A DNA stretch of 64,000 nt from Variovorax sp. V93. GTDB lineage: Bacteria; Pseudomonadota; Gammaproteobacteria; Burkholderiales; Burkholderiaceae_C. The notes beneath the pieces were generated by a model. The model was not told the DNA's origin and did not search any database. It was given only the letters and a program-made list of their open reading frames with translations. Positions 43,249 to 52,871 of the stretch are shown one piece after another (within the stretch, counting starts at the first letter, position 1; each line of letters starts with the position of its first letter). The stretch lies in the NCBI RefSeq assembly GCF_041154485.1, contig NZ_AP028670.1:992001-1056000 (forward strand), given 5' to 3'. The position numbers and the translations under genes are program-made.

Positions 43249-44055
43249 ATGAACAGCAGCAGCCTGATCGAACTGGAAGTCGCGGACGGCATCGCCACCC
43301 TGTGGCTGAACCGCCCCGAAAAGCGCAACGCGATGAGCGACGACATGCGCACTGAATTCATCGCCGCACTCGAGCACGTGGCCGGCGACAAGGCGATCCG
43401 CGCCCTGGTGCTCACGGGACGCGGCAAGGGCTTCTGCGCCGGCGGGGATGTCGCCGGCATGGAGCGGCGGATGCAGGCACCCGCGGGCGAGGTCGGCTTC
43501 AACGGCTGGAGCCGCCAGCAGCGCGTGCACCACACCCAGTCGCTGCTGCACACCATGCCCAAGCCGACGATCGCTGCCGTCAACGGCGCGGCCTCGGGCC
43601 TCGGGGCCGACACGGCACTGGCCTGCGACTTCATCATCGCTTCGGATGCCGCGAGCTTCACCTGGTCCTACATCCATCGCGGCATCGTTCCCGATGGCGG
43701 CGGCATGTACTTCCTGCCGCGCCGGGTCGGACTCTCCAGGGCCAAGGAACTGATCTTCAGCGGCCGGAAGGTCGAGCTCGAAGAGGCCCTGCGCCTGGGC
43801 ATTGCCGATCGCCGGTCGCAGGCCGAGCACCTGGTTGCCGATGCGCAGCGCTGGGCGGCCGAGATGAGCCAGGGGTCGGCCACCGCATTGGCCCTTGGCA
43901 AGACGATCCTCAACCAGAGCTTCGAGCTGTCCGCGCACCAGGTGTTCGCCCAGGGCAGCCAGGCGCAGGGCATCTGCTACACCAGCACCGAGCATCGCGA
44001 ATCGGTGATGGCCTTCCTGGCCCAGAGCAGCGCGAAGAACGGGACGACGAAATGA
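43249..44055 (+). CDS. Enoyl-CoA hydratase/isomerase family protein
   Basis: A 268-residue crotonase-fold protein: WLNRPEKRNAMSDDM, oxyanion region GRGKGFCAGGDVAGM and NGAASGLGADTALACDF. Asp in the catalytic loop (GIVPDGGGMYFLPRRVG) replaces a Glu, which suggests isomerase or another crotonase activity rather than plain hydratase. The ATG at 43249 has a CGGAGA site. The stop overlaps the next start (ATGA). Confidence 0.88.
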   Translation: MNSSSLIELEVADGIATLWLNRPEKRNAMSDDMRTEFIAALEHVAGDKAIRALVLTGRGKGFCAGGDVAGMERRMQAPAGEVGFNGWSRQQRVHHTQSLLHTMPKPTIAAVNGAASGLGADTALACDFIIASDAASFTWSYIHRGIVPDGGGMYFLPRRVGLSRAKELIFSGRKVELEEALRLGIADRRSQAEHLVADAQRWAAEMSQGSATALALGKTILNQSFELSAHQVFAQGSQAQGICYTSTEHRESVMAFLAQSSAKNGTTK

Positions 44056-46148
44056 CCGAACTGAACGCCATCGCCAGGCTTCTGAAGCCGCGCAGCGTCG
44101 CCGTGATCGGCGCCTCGGCCGATGCGGCCAAGACGGCCGGCCGGCCCGTGGCCTACCTGCGCAAGCACGGATTCACGGGCGAGATCTACCCGGTCAATCC
44201 GCGTGCCGATGCCATCGGCGGCCTGGCCTGCTATCCGGACATCGCCTCGATCCCCGGCACGCCCGATGTGGGCATCGTGCTGCTGGGCGCCGAGCGCGCG
44301 CACCAGGCCGTGCGCGAACTCGCGGCCAAGGGAACGGCCGCGGCGATCGTGCTTGCGAGCGGCTACACGGAAACCGGGGAGGAAGGCGCGCGCCGCCAGC
44401 AGCAGCTCATCGAAGCGGCCGGCCGCATGCGGATCCTCGGCCCCAACACGATCGGACTGGTCAACCTGACCGACAACATCGTGCTCTCCGCCAGCGGTGC
44501 ACTCGAGATGGAGCACTTCCCGGTCGGCGGGATCGGCGTGGTCTCGCAGAGCGGGGGCATCCTCGGCGCGCTGCTCTCGCGTGCCGCCGCGCGCGGCATC
44601 GGCCTGTCGAAGCTGATTTCGACCAGCAACGAAGTGGACCTGGACCTGGCGGATTTTGTCGACCATCTGGCCGACGACGCCGACACCAAGGTCATCGCCC
44701 TCTATGTGGAGAGCGTGCGCAACCCGGAGAAGTTTCGTGCCGCTGCACTGAAGGCCGCGCGCGCGGGCAAGCCGGTGGTCGCGTTCAAGATCGGCCGCTC
44801 CGAAGCGGGCGCGAAAGCCGCCGTGTCGCACACCGGCGCGCTGGCGGGCGCCGACCGCATGTACGACGCGCTGTTCAGGCAGGTCGGCGTGATCCGCGCC
44901 CAGACCTTCGGCGACCTGCTCGACATTCCCGTCGCGCTGGCCACGGGCCGGAAGCTCCGCGGCAGGCGCGTGGCCATCCTGACCTCGACGGGCGGCGCCG
45001 GAACGCTGGTGTCGGACGACCTGGGCATGCAGGGCTTCGAGACGCCGGCGCCGGATGCTGCAACCGCCGCGGCCTTGCGCGCGCTGCAGAGCGGCGATCA
45101 TGCGGTGCTCGACCGCAACCCCATCGACGTCACCCTGGCCGGCCTGCAGCCGGACCTGCTGCGCGGCGCCATCGACATCCTGCTCGAGAGCCCCAGCTAC
45201 GACGCGCTGGCGATCATCGTCGGCTCCTCCAGCCTGGCCATGCCGGAACTGATGGCGGGCGCCATCCAGGACTGCCTGCCGCATTCGGACAAGCCCGTGA
45301 TCGCCTACGTGAGCCCGCATGCGCCCGAAGTCGCGGCCTTGCTCACGCAGCGCGGTGTGCCCGCCTTTGCCGCGGCCGAGAGCTGCACCCGTGCGCTCGC
45401 TGCCATGCTGAATGCCGGCAGCTGGCGCGAGCCGGATCCATCCCGTGCGCCTGCCGCCGCCGTGCCCATCGACGACCTGCCCACCGGCTCGCTGGATGAG
45501 GCCCAGGCCAAGCAGCTGTTCACCCGCTTCGGCATCGCGTGTGCGCGCGAGGTGGTGGTGACCACGCCGGCAGAGGCCGAGGCTGCGGCGCGCGAACTGG
45601 GCGGACGCGTCGTGCTCAAGATCCTGTCGGCCGAGATCACGCACAAGAGCGATGTCGGCGGCGTCGCGGTGAACCTGACGGCCGAGACGGTGGGCGCGCG
45701 CCTGCAGGCGATGGCCGCCGAGGTTGAGGCCAAGGCCGGCGTGCGGCCCCGGCGCTTCCTGGTGCAGGAAATGGTGGGCGGCGGCACCGAGCTGATCCTG
45801 GGCATGCACCGCGACCCGCTGGGAACCGCCATCCTGCTGGGCATGGGCGGCATCACCGCCGAACTGTTCAAGGACACCACGATGCGGCTGCTGCCGCTCC
45901 AGGGCGGCCTGAGCCGCGAGGATGCGCTCTCCATGGCGCACGAGCTCAAGACCTGGCCCTTGCTGGATGGTTTCCGCGGCCGGCCCAAGGCCGACGTCGA
46001 GGCGCTGGTCGATGCCATCGTCGCCTTCTCGGACATGGCGGCGCGGCTCGGCGAGCGCCTGCTCGAAGCCGAGATCAACCCGGTCTTCGTGCTGCCGCAA
46101 GGGCAGGGCGTGCGCGCGGCCGATGGCGTGGTCGTGCTGGCCGGCTGA
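44052..46148 (+). CDS. NDP-forming acyl-CoA synthetase (ADP-type, fused subunits)
   Basis: A 698-residue protein: a CoA-binding domain (about 10-105; PRSVAVIGASADAAK), a succinyl-CoA-synthetase-like part with the phosphohistidine region KAAVSHTGALAGAD (about 255-268) and a C-terminal ATP-grasp domain (about 480-698; VVLKILSAEITHKSDVGGV). It should activate an organic acid to its CoA ester with ATP, giving ADP. Translationally coupled to the crotonase gene, so both act on the same substrate. Confidence 0.9.
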   Translation: MTELNAIARLLKPRSVAVIGASADAAKTAGRPVAYLRKHGFTGEIYPVNPRADAIGGLACYPDIASIPGTPDVGIVLLGAERAHQAVRELAAKGTAAAIVLASGYTETGEEGARRQQQLIEAAGRMRILGPNTIGLVNLTDNIVLSASGALEMEHFPVGGIGVVSQSGGILGALLSRAAARGIGLSKLISTSNEVDLDLADFVDHLADDADTKVIALYVESVRNPEKFRAAALKAARAGKPVVAFKIGRSEAGAKAAVSHTGALAGADRMYDALFRQVGVIRAQTFGDLLDIPVALATGRKLRGRRVAILTSTGGAGTLVSDDLGMQGFETPAPDAATAAALRALQSGDHAVLDRNPIDVTLAGLQPDLLRGAIDILLESPSYDALAIIVGSSSLAMPELMAGAIQDCLPHSDKPVIAYVSPHAPEVAALLTQRGVPAFAAAESCTRALAAMLNAGSWREPDPSRAPAAAVPIDDLPTGSLDEAQAKQLFTRFGIACAREVVVTTPAEAEAAARELGGRVVLKILSAEITHKSDVGGVAVNLTAETVGARLQAMAAEVEAKAGVRPRRFLVQEMVGGGTELILGMHRDPLGTAILLGMGGITAELFKDTTMRLLPLQGGLSREDALSMAHELKTWPLLDGFRGRPKADVEALVDAIVAFSDMAARLGERLLEAEINPVFVLPQGQGVRAADGVVVLAG

Positions 46149-46184
46149 ACGAGGCAAGGCAAGCCACTCTCAGGAGCCATCGAG

Positions 46185-47513
46185 ATGCACGTCACCCAAG
46201 TATTCGCGCGCTACGCCGCCGACTTCCGGCGGCAGGATCTGCCGGCCGAAGTCCTCCACCACGCCAAGCGGGCCGTGATCGACTGGTATGCCTCGCTGTT
46301 CCCCGGCCTCGGCGCGGCGCCGGTGCGCCAGCTCGAGGCCGCCCTCAACGAGGACCTGGACCGCGGACGCGCCTTTCTCGCGCGCGGCCGGTCGGCCACC
46401 GCGCGCGCCGCTGCGCTGATCAACGGCACGGCCGCCCATGCGGCGGAGGTGGACGACAGTTTTCGCGAAGCCATGTACCACCCGGGCGCGGCCACCATTG
46501 CCGCCGCCCTGGCCGCAAGCCATGACACCGGCGCAAGCGGGCTGCAGTTCCTGCGCGGCGTGGTGCTGGGCTATGAAGTGTCGACGCGCATCGGCGTCGT
46601 GATGGGGCGCGCGCACTACCGGTTCTGGCACAGCACGGGCACGGTGGGCAGCTTCGGCGCCGCGGCCGCCGCAGGCGTTCTCATGAACCTCGACGAAGCC
46701 GCCTTCGCGCACGCGCTGGCCACGGCCGCCACCTTCGCGGCCGGCCTGCAGCAGGCCTTCCGCATGGACTCCATGTCCAAGCCGCTGCATGCGGGCCGCG
46801 CGGCCGAGGCCGGCGTGCTCGCCGCCCAGCTTGCGCGCAACGGTGTCACGGGTTCGCTCGACGTGCTCGAAGGAGAGGCGGGGCTGGGCCGGGCCATGAG
46901 CGACGGGCCGGACTGGTCGCAGATCGGCGCGACGCTGGGGCGGGACTTCCACATCGCCCGCCTGACGTTCAAGAACCACATCGGGTGCGGCCATGCCTTC
47001 GCGGCCATCGACGGCGCGCTGGCGCTGAAGCGGCGGCATGGCATCGAAGCCGGCGAGATCGCGCATGTGCATGTGGCAACCTACCGCCCGGCGCTCGACA
47101 TTGCCTGCCACACGCAGCCGGCCACGGCCAACGAAGCGCGCTTCAGCCTGCGCTACGTGGTGGCGACCGCGCTGGCGCACGGCAGCGTGCGGCTGGCGGC
47201 GTACGAGCCGGCGCGGCTGCAGGATCCGGCCACGCGTTCGTTGATGGAGCGCACCAGCGTCGCGGTGGACCCGGAGCTCGATGCCGCCTTTCCGGGCCGG
47301 CGCGCCGCGCGCGTGGTGATCACGATGCGCGACGGCCGCCGCTTCGATCACCTGCAGCCCAACCGCAAGGGCGATCCGGAAGAACCGCTGAGCGATGCCG
47401 AGCTCGAAGACAAGTTCATGGAACTGTCCTCGCCCGTGATCGGCAGTGCACCCGCGCGGGCGCTGCTGGACCGCCTCTGGACGCTGGAGCGCAGCGCGGC
47501 GGTGCCGAACTGA
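46185..47513 (+). CDS. MmgE/PrpD-family protein
   Basis: A 442-residue MmgE/PrpD protein: ARSATARAALINGTAAHAAEVDDSF, YHPGAATIAAALAASH and FKNHIGCGHAFAAIDGAL. Known members dehydrate 2-methylcitrate or isomerise itaconate-type acids. Here it follows a CoA-activation pair and a Bug receptor, so it likely handles a branched or hydroxy dicarboxylic acid. The exact reaction is not fixed by sequence. Confidence 0.87.
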   Translation: MHVTQVFARYAADFRRQDLPAEVLHHAKRAVIDWYASLFPGLGAAPVRQLEAALNEDLDRGRAFLARGRSATARAAALINGTAAHAAEVDDSFREAMYHPGAATIAAALAASHDTGASGLQFLRGVVLGYEVSTRIGVVMGRAHYRFWHSTGTVGSFGAAAAAGVLMNLDEAAFAHALATAATFAAGLQQAFRMDSMSKPLHAGRAAEAGVLAAQLARNGVTGSLDVLEGEAGLGRAMSDGPDWSQIGATLGRDFHIARLTFKNHIGCGHAFAAIDGALALKRRHGIEAGEIAHVHVATYRPALDIACHTQPATANEARFSLRYVVATALAHGSVRLAAYEPARLQDPATRSLMERTSVAVDPELDAAFPGRRAARVVITMRDGRRFDHLQPNRKGDPEEPLSDAELEDKFMELSSPVIGSAPARALLDRLWTLERSAAVPN

Positions 47514-47555
47514 TCCGCGTCTGCGTCCGAGGGCGGGCGGCGCCAGAGCCGCAAC

Positions 47556-49199
47556 TCAGGAACTGCAGCTGTAGTTGGCGGCCAGCTTCGCCGCCGCCGC
47601 ATCGTTGGCCGGGCCGGTGTAGCGCGGGTATTGCGGGTACTGGCACAGCGGCCGGCTCAGCAGCACCGCCCCTTGCGCATCGCGCTTCTCCGCGAGCAGC
47701 GTGGAGGGGGCCGCGCTCTTGGTCACCCACTGGTCCAGGGCCGTCAGCAGATCCGATGAATCGGCACCCGGTCCTCCGGCGCAGTGGTTCACGCCCGGTG
47801 CGACATAGAAGCGCGTCGATGCGTCGGCGGTTGCGGCGCCGATGGCGCTTCGCATGTTCCCGTAGTACTCGACGGTCGACCGCACGCTGAGCGCGGAATC
47901 ATTCCCGCCGTGCCACAGTATCAGCTTGCCGCCGCTGTTGATGAACGGGCGGATGTCCGCATTGGTCGCGTCGTTGAGCGCGGCCATGGCATAGAGGGCA
48001 TTCTGGTTCTGATCCCAGGGCGTGTAGGCCAGCGAGTCCGCGCTCCGGTCGCGGGCCAGGTAGTTCTTGACCGTCGTGTCCTGGAACAGGAACTGCAGCG
48101 CCATGGTGACATTGCCGTCGCCCGTGAGCCAGGTCCGCCAGGCGCCGGGGTCGTCCTCGTTGCCCGTCAGGTTCCAGCCTGCATTGCGGAAGGTGGGGCT
48201 GCCCGTGAATGCGGCCTGCGTGGTCCAGGACGTGACCACGTCGAGCTGCGCGTCCGACAGGCAGGTGTCGCCAGTGTCGGCTCCGCCGGTGCAGCGCAGG
48301 GCGGCCACGTTGGCGAGCGCCGGCGTGCAGGCGGCCTGGTTCGACACCACGCCGTCGACAAGCCCGTCGAGCCCGTCGCAGGCGTCCCGCACATGCTTGC
48401 TCAGGAGCGCGGTCTTCGCGGCGCTGAATGCACCGCCGGGCGCGGCCAGTGCCCTGGAGTTCCGGTTGAAGGCGCCCATGAACCCGACCCAGTTGTAGGC
48501 CGGTGCGCGCGCAATGACGCCATCGAAGAGGTTCGGCGCGCGCTGCACCGCCATCAAGGCTTCGCGGCCGCCGTTCGAGCAGCCTTCGAAGTACGACTTG
48601 GCCGGCAGGGTTCCATAAGCCGCCGCCAGGGTCTCGGTGGCCGTCGACATCACGGTGGGCACCGAGAGGCTGCCGAACAGCTGCGCGGCAAAGGTGTCGG
48701 TCAATGCGAAGTCCGCGCTCAGGACATTGCCCTGGTGCCCCGAGTCGCTCGCGACCACGGCGTAGCCCAGGCCCAGCGCCGGCACCGAGGGCGGCGTGAT
48801 CGCGCCGTTGTAGCCGCCGCCGCCCTGGTAGTAGAGCTTGCCGTTCCATGACTGCGGCAGGGAGATCTGGAAGTTCAGCGCCGGCGCGATCGTGCCGGTG
48901 ACCTTGCAGTAGACGGGCACGCCCGCGGCCGCCTCCTGCATGGCGGCCGTCAGCGCGGCGCCCGCCACGATTTTTCCGTTCAGCTCGCCGCAGGCCTTCT
49001 GGGCCGTCACGGCCGGTGCAGGTGGCGGGCTTGCGGGTTGCGCAGCAGGCGGGACCGGAAGCAGCACGGGGACCGCGCCGCGGTGATCGGAGCCGCCGCC
49101 GCAAGCGGCCAGCATCGCAGCGCCGGCAGCAGCAGCGGCAACGGCGTGGAGCTTCGTGCGGGCCCGTGATTCCTTGGAGAAGGAGGAGAAGAAGTGCAT
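47556..49199 (-). CDS. Tannase/feruloyl esterase family lipoprotein
   Basis: A 547-residue secreted protein: signal peptide with lipobox LAAC (Cys33), a Gly-Ser and Pro-Ala linker, then the tannase/feruloyl esterase domain with GYAVVASDSGHQG, the nucleophile elbow GCSNGGREAL (Ser208), an Asp/Cys-rich middle (DACDGLDGLVDG) and APGVNHCAGG with the catalytic His. It would hydrolyse esters of hydroxybenzoic or hydroxycinnamic acids outside the cytoplasm. Start ATG 49199; longer frames lack a signal. Confidence 0.87.
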   Translation of the reverse strand: MHFFSSFSKESRARTKLHAVAAAAAGAAMLAACGGGSDHRGAVPVLLPVPPAAQPASPPPAPAVTAQKACGELNGKIVAGAALTAAMQEAAAGVPVYCKVTGTIAPALNFQISLPQSWNGKLYYQGGGGYNGAITPPSVPALGLGYAVVASDSGHQGNVLSADFALTDTFAAQLFGSLSVPTVMSTATETLAAAYGTLPAKSYFEGCSNGGREALMAVQRAPNLFDGVIARAPAYNWVGFMGAFNRNSRALAAPGGAFSAAKTALLSKHVRDACDGLDGLVDGVVSNQAACTPALANVAALRCTGGADTGDTCLSDAQLDVVTSWTTQAAFTGSPTFRNAGWNLTGNEDDPGAWRTWLTGDGNVTMALQFLFQDTTVKNYLARDRSADSLAYTPWDQNQNALYAMAALNDATNADIRPFINSGGKLILWHGGNDSALSVRSTVEYYGNMRSAIGAATADASTRFYVAPGVNHCAGGPGADSSDLLTALDQWVTKSAAPSTLLAEKRDAQGAVLLSRPLCQYPQYPRYTGPANDAAAAKLAANYSCSS

Positions 49200-49365
49200 G
49201 TCTCGATTCCTTTGTCGGTTGTCAGCCTGTGCACCGCAACGACATGGAGCGATGCCTGCGTGATTCTGAAAGGCGAGACCCCGGGCAACTGTTCCGGGAC
49301 GGACATTCGGGCCACTGATTTCTAAGGAAAAACCCTTCGGTTTCCCACGATGCACCGCCGGCCGG

Positions 49366-50046
49366 TCAGGGGTACCTGGCAAGCGCCTGCCGGTCCATCA
49401 CCGTGATGTAGCCGTAGCCGCGCCGGATGAGGCCGGCGGCTTCCAGTTCGGTCAGCGCGGCGTTGACGCGCTGGCGCGAGATGCCGACGAGCGAACCGAT
49501 CTCCTCCTGGTTGATCCGCAGCGTGGAGTCGGTGTTCGGATAGAGCACCGGATGGAACAGGCTCGAGATCCCCCGCGCCACGCGCGCCGTCGGTTCGAGC
49601 AGCCGGTCGAACTTCACCATCGCGATGAACTGTCCGAGGCGCTCGTTCAGATGGGAGAGCATGAAGTGGTTGAACGGAATGCTTCGATCGAGCAGCCAGG
49701 AGAACGTGGCCCTCGGCAGATGCACGGTGACGGTCGGCCGCGTCGCCATGACCTCGTACTTGCGCTGCTCCGGCTTCAGCAGCGATCCCTCGCCGATCCA
49801 TCCGCTCGATGCGACCCCGGTGAACATGATCAGGCGGCCGTCCACCGTGGTGTCCTGGACGCGCAGAAAACCCTCCAGCACGCCGATCCAGCTGTCGGCG
49901 GTCTCGTCGCGCCGGCACACATAGGAGTGCGCTTCATGGCGGCGAACGTACAGGGCTTCGAAGGCTTTCGTCCGCTCGGCCTGCGTCAGCGCGCGCGGCC
50001 AGATGCAGCGCTCGAAGAAGGCGTGGAGATCCTTCAGAGGCAGCAT
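49366..50046 (-). CDS. Crp/Fnr-family transcriptional regulator
   Basis: A 226-residue regulator with a cyclic-nucleotide-binding-like domain (about 30-130) and a C-terminal winged HTH with INQEEIGSLVGISRQRVNAALTEL. No cysteine cluster of the Fnr type is seen. It lies 167 bases upstream of the tannase gene on the same strand and may control it. Confidence 0.87.
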   Translation of the reverse strand: MLPLKDLHAFFERCIWPRALTQAERTKAFEALYVRRHEAHSYVCRRDETADSWIGVLEGFLRVQDTTVDGRLIMFTGVASSGWIGEGSLLKPEQRKYEVMATRPTVTVHLPRATFSWLLDRSIPFNHFMLSHLNERLGQFIAMVKFDRLLEPTARVARGISSLFHPVLYPNTDSTLRINQEEIGSLVGISRQRVNAALTELEAAGLIRRGYGYITVMDRQALARYP

Positions 50047-50232
50047 GCGTCACCACCGTGCCGGGCGGAGGCCCTCGGCGCGGGCGAAGAACAAACCGGA
50101 TCGAACGCGCATGGCGAATTTCCTTGGGCTGGCGAATCCTAGGGCACACCGGCTTGCGGAGTTTGTAGCGCGGACGACATTTGCGTCCTTGCATCGTCGG
50201 GACAAACCCTGGGGCGGGCAGGCAAAGGCAGA

Positions 50233-51240
50233 ATGCGGCCCATCTCCCTCGTTCCCTCCTCCGCCGAGATGCAGCCCAGCAAAGCCACGAACATCCAGCT
50301 CGACATTGCCTCGGACCTGCAGAAGTGGCGCGCTTTCCTCGCGATTGCCGAACTGGGAAGCCTGACGCGCGCCGCGCTGTTCCTGGACAGCAGCCAGTCG
50401 CTGCTGAGCCGCCACCTCAACGCGCTCGAGCGCGAATGCAACGCGCGCCTGTTCAATCGCACGGGCCGCGGCGTGCAGCTGTCGGAGGTGGGGCAGCGGC
50501 TCTTTCCGCATGTGAAGGCGCTGCTCTCGGACGCCGAGCAGCTCCAGCTGGAGATTCGCGGCGAGGCCCGCGAGCCGGCCGGCCGCGTCACCATCGGCTC
50601 GCTGCCTTCGGTCACCAATCCGATCGTCGGCAAGCTGTTCAATCGGCTGCAGGCGCGCCATCCCGGCATCCAGCTCAAGATTCTCGAGGGATCGAGCGGG
50701 CAGGTGGAAGAGTGGCTGGCGGACGCGCGCGTGGACATCGCGATCCTCTACCGCTACGGCGCCGTGCTGCCGGAGCAGGAGCAGGCGCTCGCCACGGTGG
50801 ACAGCTACCTGATCGGCCCTGCCGGCGACCGCCTGACCGCCAAGCCGGAGCTGCCGTTCAGCGCACTCGACGGGCTCCCGTTCATCCTTCCGAGCGCCCC
50901 CAACGGTCTGCGCAGCGCGCTCGATGCGCTCGCCCGCCAGCAGCACATTTCCCTGTCGCCCGTGCTCGAAGCCGACTCGCTGCCGCTGATGCGCTCGGTC
51001 GTGGCGCAGGAGCGGCTCTACACGGTGCTGCCGCTGCATGCGGTCTGGGCGGAGGTGGAGGAGGGCCGCCTGCAGGCTTCGAAGATCGTCTCGCCCGGCC
51101 TGCAGCGCATCGTCTCGATGATCATGGCGCGCAGCAAGGGGCCGGGCAAGGCGGTCCTGTCCGTGGCCGCGCAGATCGTGCAGGCCGTCGAAGAAAGCAC
51201 GCGGCAGGGGCTCTGGCGCCCGGGCGCGGAAAGCGCCTGA
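50233..51240 (+). CDS. LysR-family transcriptional regulator
   Basis: A 335-residue LysR protein: HTH KWRAFLAIAELGSLTRAALFLDSSQ, then RTGRGVQLSEVG and an effector domain. An inner ATG at 50269 is a possible start, as the first 24 residues precede the HTH. It is co-directional with the hydrolase/CMD/amidohydrolase cluster 148 bases downstream, which it probably controls. Confidence 0.88.
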   Translation: MRPISLVPSSAEMQPSKATNIQLDIASDLQKWRAFLAIAELGSLTRAALFLDSSQSLLSRHLNALERECNARLFNRTGRGVQLSEVGQRLFPHVKALLSDAEQLQLEIRGEAREPAGRVTIGSLPSVTNPIVGKLFNRLQARHPGIQLKILEGSSGQVEEWLADARVDIAILYRYGAVLPEQEQALATVDSYLIGPAGDRLTAKPELPFSALDGLPFILPSAPNGLRSALDALARQQHISLSPVLEADSLPLMRSVVAQERLYTVLPLHAVWAEVEEGRLQASKIVSPGLQRIVSMIMARSKGPGKAVLSVAAQIVQAVEESTRQGLWRPGAESA

Positions 51241-51263
51241 AGAACCGCTGGCCGTGCGCCGGC

Positions 51264-51294
51264 GTGCATAGCAGCCTTCCTCGCCGGTGCATAG
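51264..51294. promoter_or_regulatory. Direct repeat GTGCATAG before hydrolase cluster
   Basis: GTGCATAG occurs at 51264-51271 and again at 51287-51294, 23 bases apart (about two helical turns), between the LysR gene and the hydrolase gene. The GCATAG half-site recurs near other LysR genes in the window (39337, 55653). Possible regulator site. Confidence 0.4.
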
Positions 51295-51387
51295 GTTGCA
51301 CGCGCATCCTGGCCTACCCTCCACGCACAGGCCGCGCCGCAGTCCTGCCTGGGGGCTGGAGGCGAGCGGCCAAGGAGACCACAGGCC

Positions 51388-52269
51388 ATGCCATTCGATT
51401 TCCCCGCATCACGCCGGCGCCGCACCGCCCTGGGCGCGCTGGCCGGCGCCTTCGCGGTGGGCGCCTGCGCGCCTTTCGTGCCGGCGCGGGCCGTCCGCCA
51501 GCGCGTGCTGCTGAGCGAAGGCGCCGTTCGCATCGATGTCATCGTCGAGGGCCAGGGGCCTGCCGTGGTGCTGCTGCCGTCCTCGCAGCGCGACTCCGAA
51601 GATTTCGGCGGCCTTGCAGAACGCCTGGCCGCCTCCGGCTTCAAGCTGCTGCGTCCGCAGCCGCGCGGCATGGGAGCATCGGCCGGGCCGATGAACGATC
51701 TCACCTTGCATGTGCTCGCGGGCGATGTCGCGACCACCGTGCGGCAACTGGGCGGCGGCCGCGCCGTGCTGGTTGGCCACGCCTATGGCCACTTCGTGGC
51801 GCGGGTCGCGGACCTCGACCATCCCGGCCTCGTGCGCGGCGTGGTTGTCGCGGCGGGCGCGGCGCGCACCTTCCCGCCCGGCATGGCCCGGTCGCTCGCG
51901 GTCGCCAGCGATCCGGCCCAATCGCGCGACGCGCGGCTGCGCGGCCTGCGCGAGGCCTTCTTCGCGCCCGGCAACGATCCCACGCCCTGGCTCGAGGGCT
52001 GGCACCCGGCCTTGCGCGAGGCCTACAGCCGCGCCGGCCGCACGCCGGCCAAGGAGGTATGGTGGCCGGTGAGCCACGCGCCCATCCTCGACCTGCAAGG
52101 CGCCGAAGACCCCTGGCGCCCGCCGGCCACGCGCAACGAACTCAAGGACGTGCTGGGCGACAAGGTGCAGGTGAAGATCGTTCCACGCGCCAGCCATGCA
52201 CTGATCCCCGAACAGCCGGAGGCGGTGGCCCAGGCGATTGCCGATTGGATCGGCACGCTGCCGCCCTGA
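51388..52269 (+). CDS. Exported alpha/beta-hydrolase-fold protein with Ala at nucleophile position
   Basis: A 293-residue counterpart of the protein at 39399. The N-terminus has RRRR then a hydrophobic stretch and GAC (Cys27), so it may be Tat-exported and lipid-anchored. The elbow is Gly130-His131-Ala132-Tyr133-Gly134, again without Ser. Shared patterns are LLRPQPRGMGASAGPM, LVRGVVVAAGAARTFPPG and LREAFFAPGNDPTPWLEGW. It begins a three-gene set with the CMD protein and amidohydrolase. Confidence 0.82.
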   Translation: MPFDFPASRRRRTALGALAGAFAVGACAPFVPARAVRQRVLLSEGAVRIDVIVEGQGPAVVLLPSSQRDSEDFGGLAERLAASGFKLLRPQPRGMGASAGPMNDLTLHVLAGDVATTVRQLGGGRAVLVGHAYGHFVARVADLDHPGLVRGVVVAAGAARTFPPGMARSLAVASDPAQSRDARLRGLREAFFAPGNDPTPWLEGWHPALREAYSRAGRTPAKEVWWPVSHAPILDLQGAEDPWRPPATRNELKDVLGDKVQVKIVPRASHALIPEQPEAVAQAIADWIGTLPP

Positions 52270-52295
52270 CCCGGACACTTTGAAGGAAGCACCTC

Positions 52296-52871
52296 ATGCC
52301 ACGCATACCCCTTTTTCCGACCGACTCCATGAGCCCCGAACAGCGCGCGGTCCACGACAGGATCGTTTCCGGCCCGCGCGGCAGGATCCAGGGTCCGCTG
52401 CGGGCCGCGCTGCACAACCCGGAGCTGGCCGACAAGTGGCAGGCGCTCGGCGCGCTGCTGCGCTACGGCACAGGCTTGCCGCCGCGGCTGTCGGAGCTCG
52501 CGATCCTGGTCACGGGCCGTGCCTGCAACTCGCCCTTCGAGTGGTATGCGCACCGCGCGGAGGCCGAGAAGGCGGGCATCGAGCAGCCCGTGATCGAAGC
52601 CATCCTGGCCGGCGCCGAGCCGCCCGGCCTGTCGGCGGACGATGCCGCCGTCTACCGCTACGCCGTCGAGCTCAACCGCCACAACTCGGTCTCGGATGCC
52701 ACGTACCACATGGCGATGGCGCGCCTGGGCGCGCGCACCGTGGTGGAGCTCACGGCGCTGGTCGGCTACTACACCATGGTCGCGATGACGCTCAACTGCC
52801 ACGAGATTCCGCTGCCCGAAGGCGTGGCGCCGGCCTTTGCCCTGCCGCAGCACGCGGCGCTTGCCGAATGA
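52296..52871 (+). CDS. Carboxymuconolactone decarboxylase-family protein
   Basis: A 191-residue CMD-family helical protein: RLSELAILVTGRACNSPFEWYAHRAEAEKAGIEQPVIEAI. The CxxC redox pair is absent (ACNSPFEWYAH), as in the relative at 35208. It starts 26 bases after the hydrolase and overlaps the amidohydrolase start by four bases (ATGA), so it belongs to the same pathway. Confidence 0.85.
   Translation: MPRIPLFPTDSMSPEQRAVHDRIVSGPRGRIQGPLRAALHNPELADKWQALGALLRYGTGLPPRLSELAILVTGRACNSPFEWYAHRAEAEKAGIEQPVIEAILAGAEPPGLSADDAAVYRYAVELNRHNSVSDATYHMAMARLGARTVVELTALVGYYTMVAMTLNCHEIPLPEGVAPAFALPQHAALAE

Noticed and set aside
44702..45028. Antisense frames within the acyl-CoA synthetase
   Set aside because: No start site or family motif; the sense frame is convincing.
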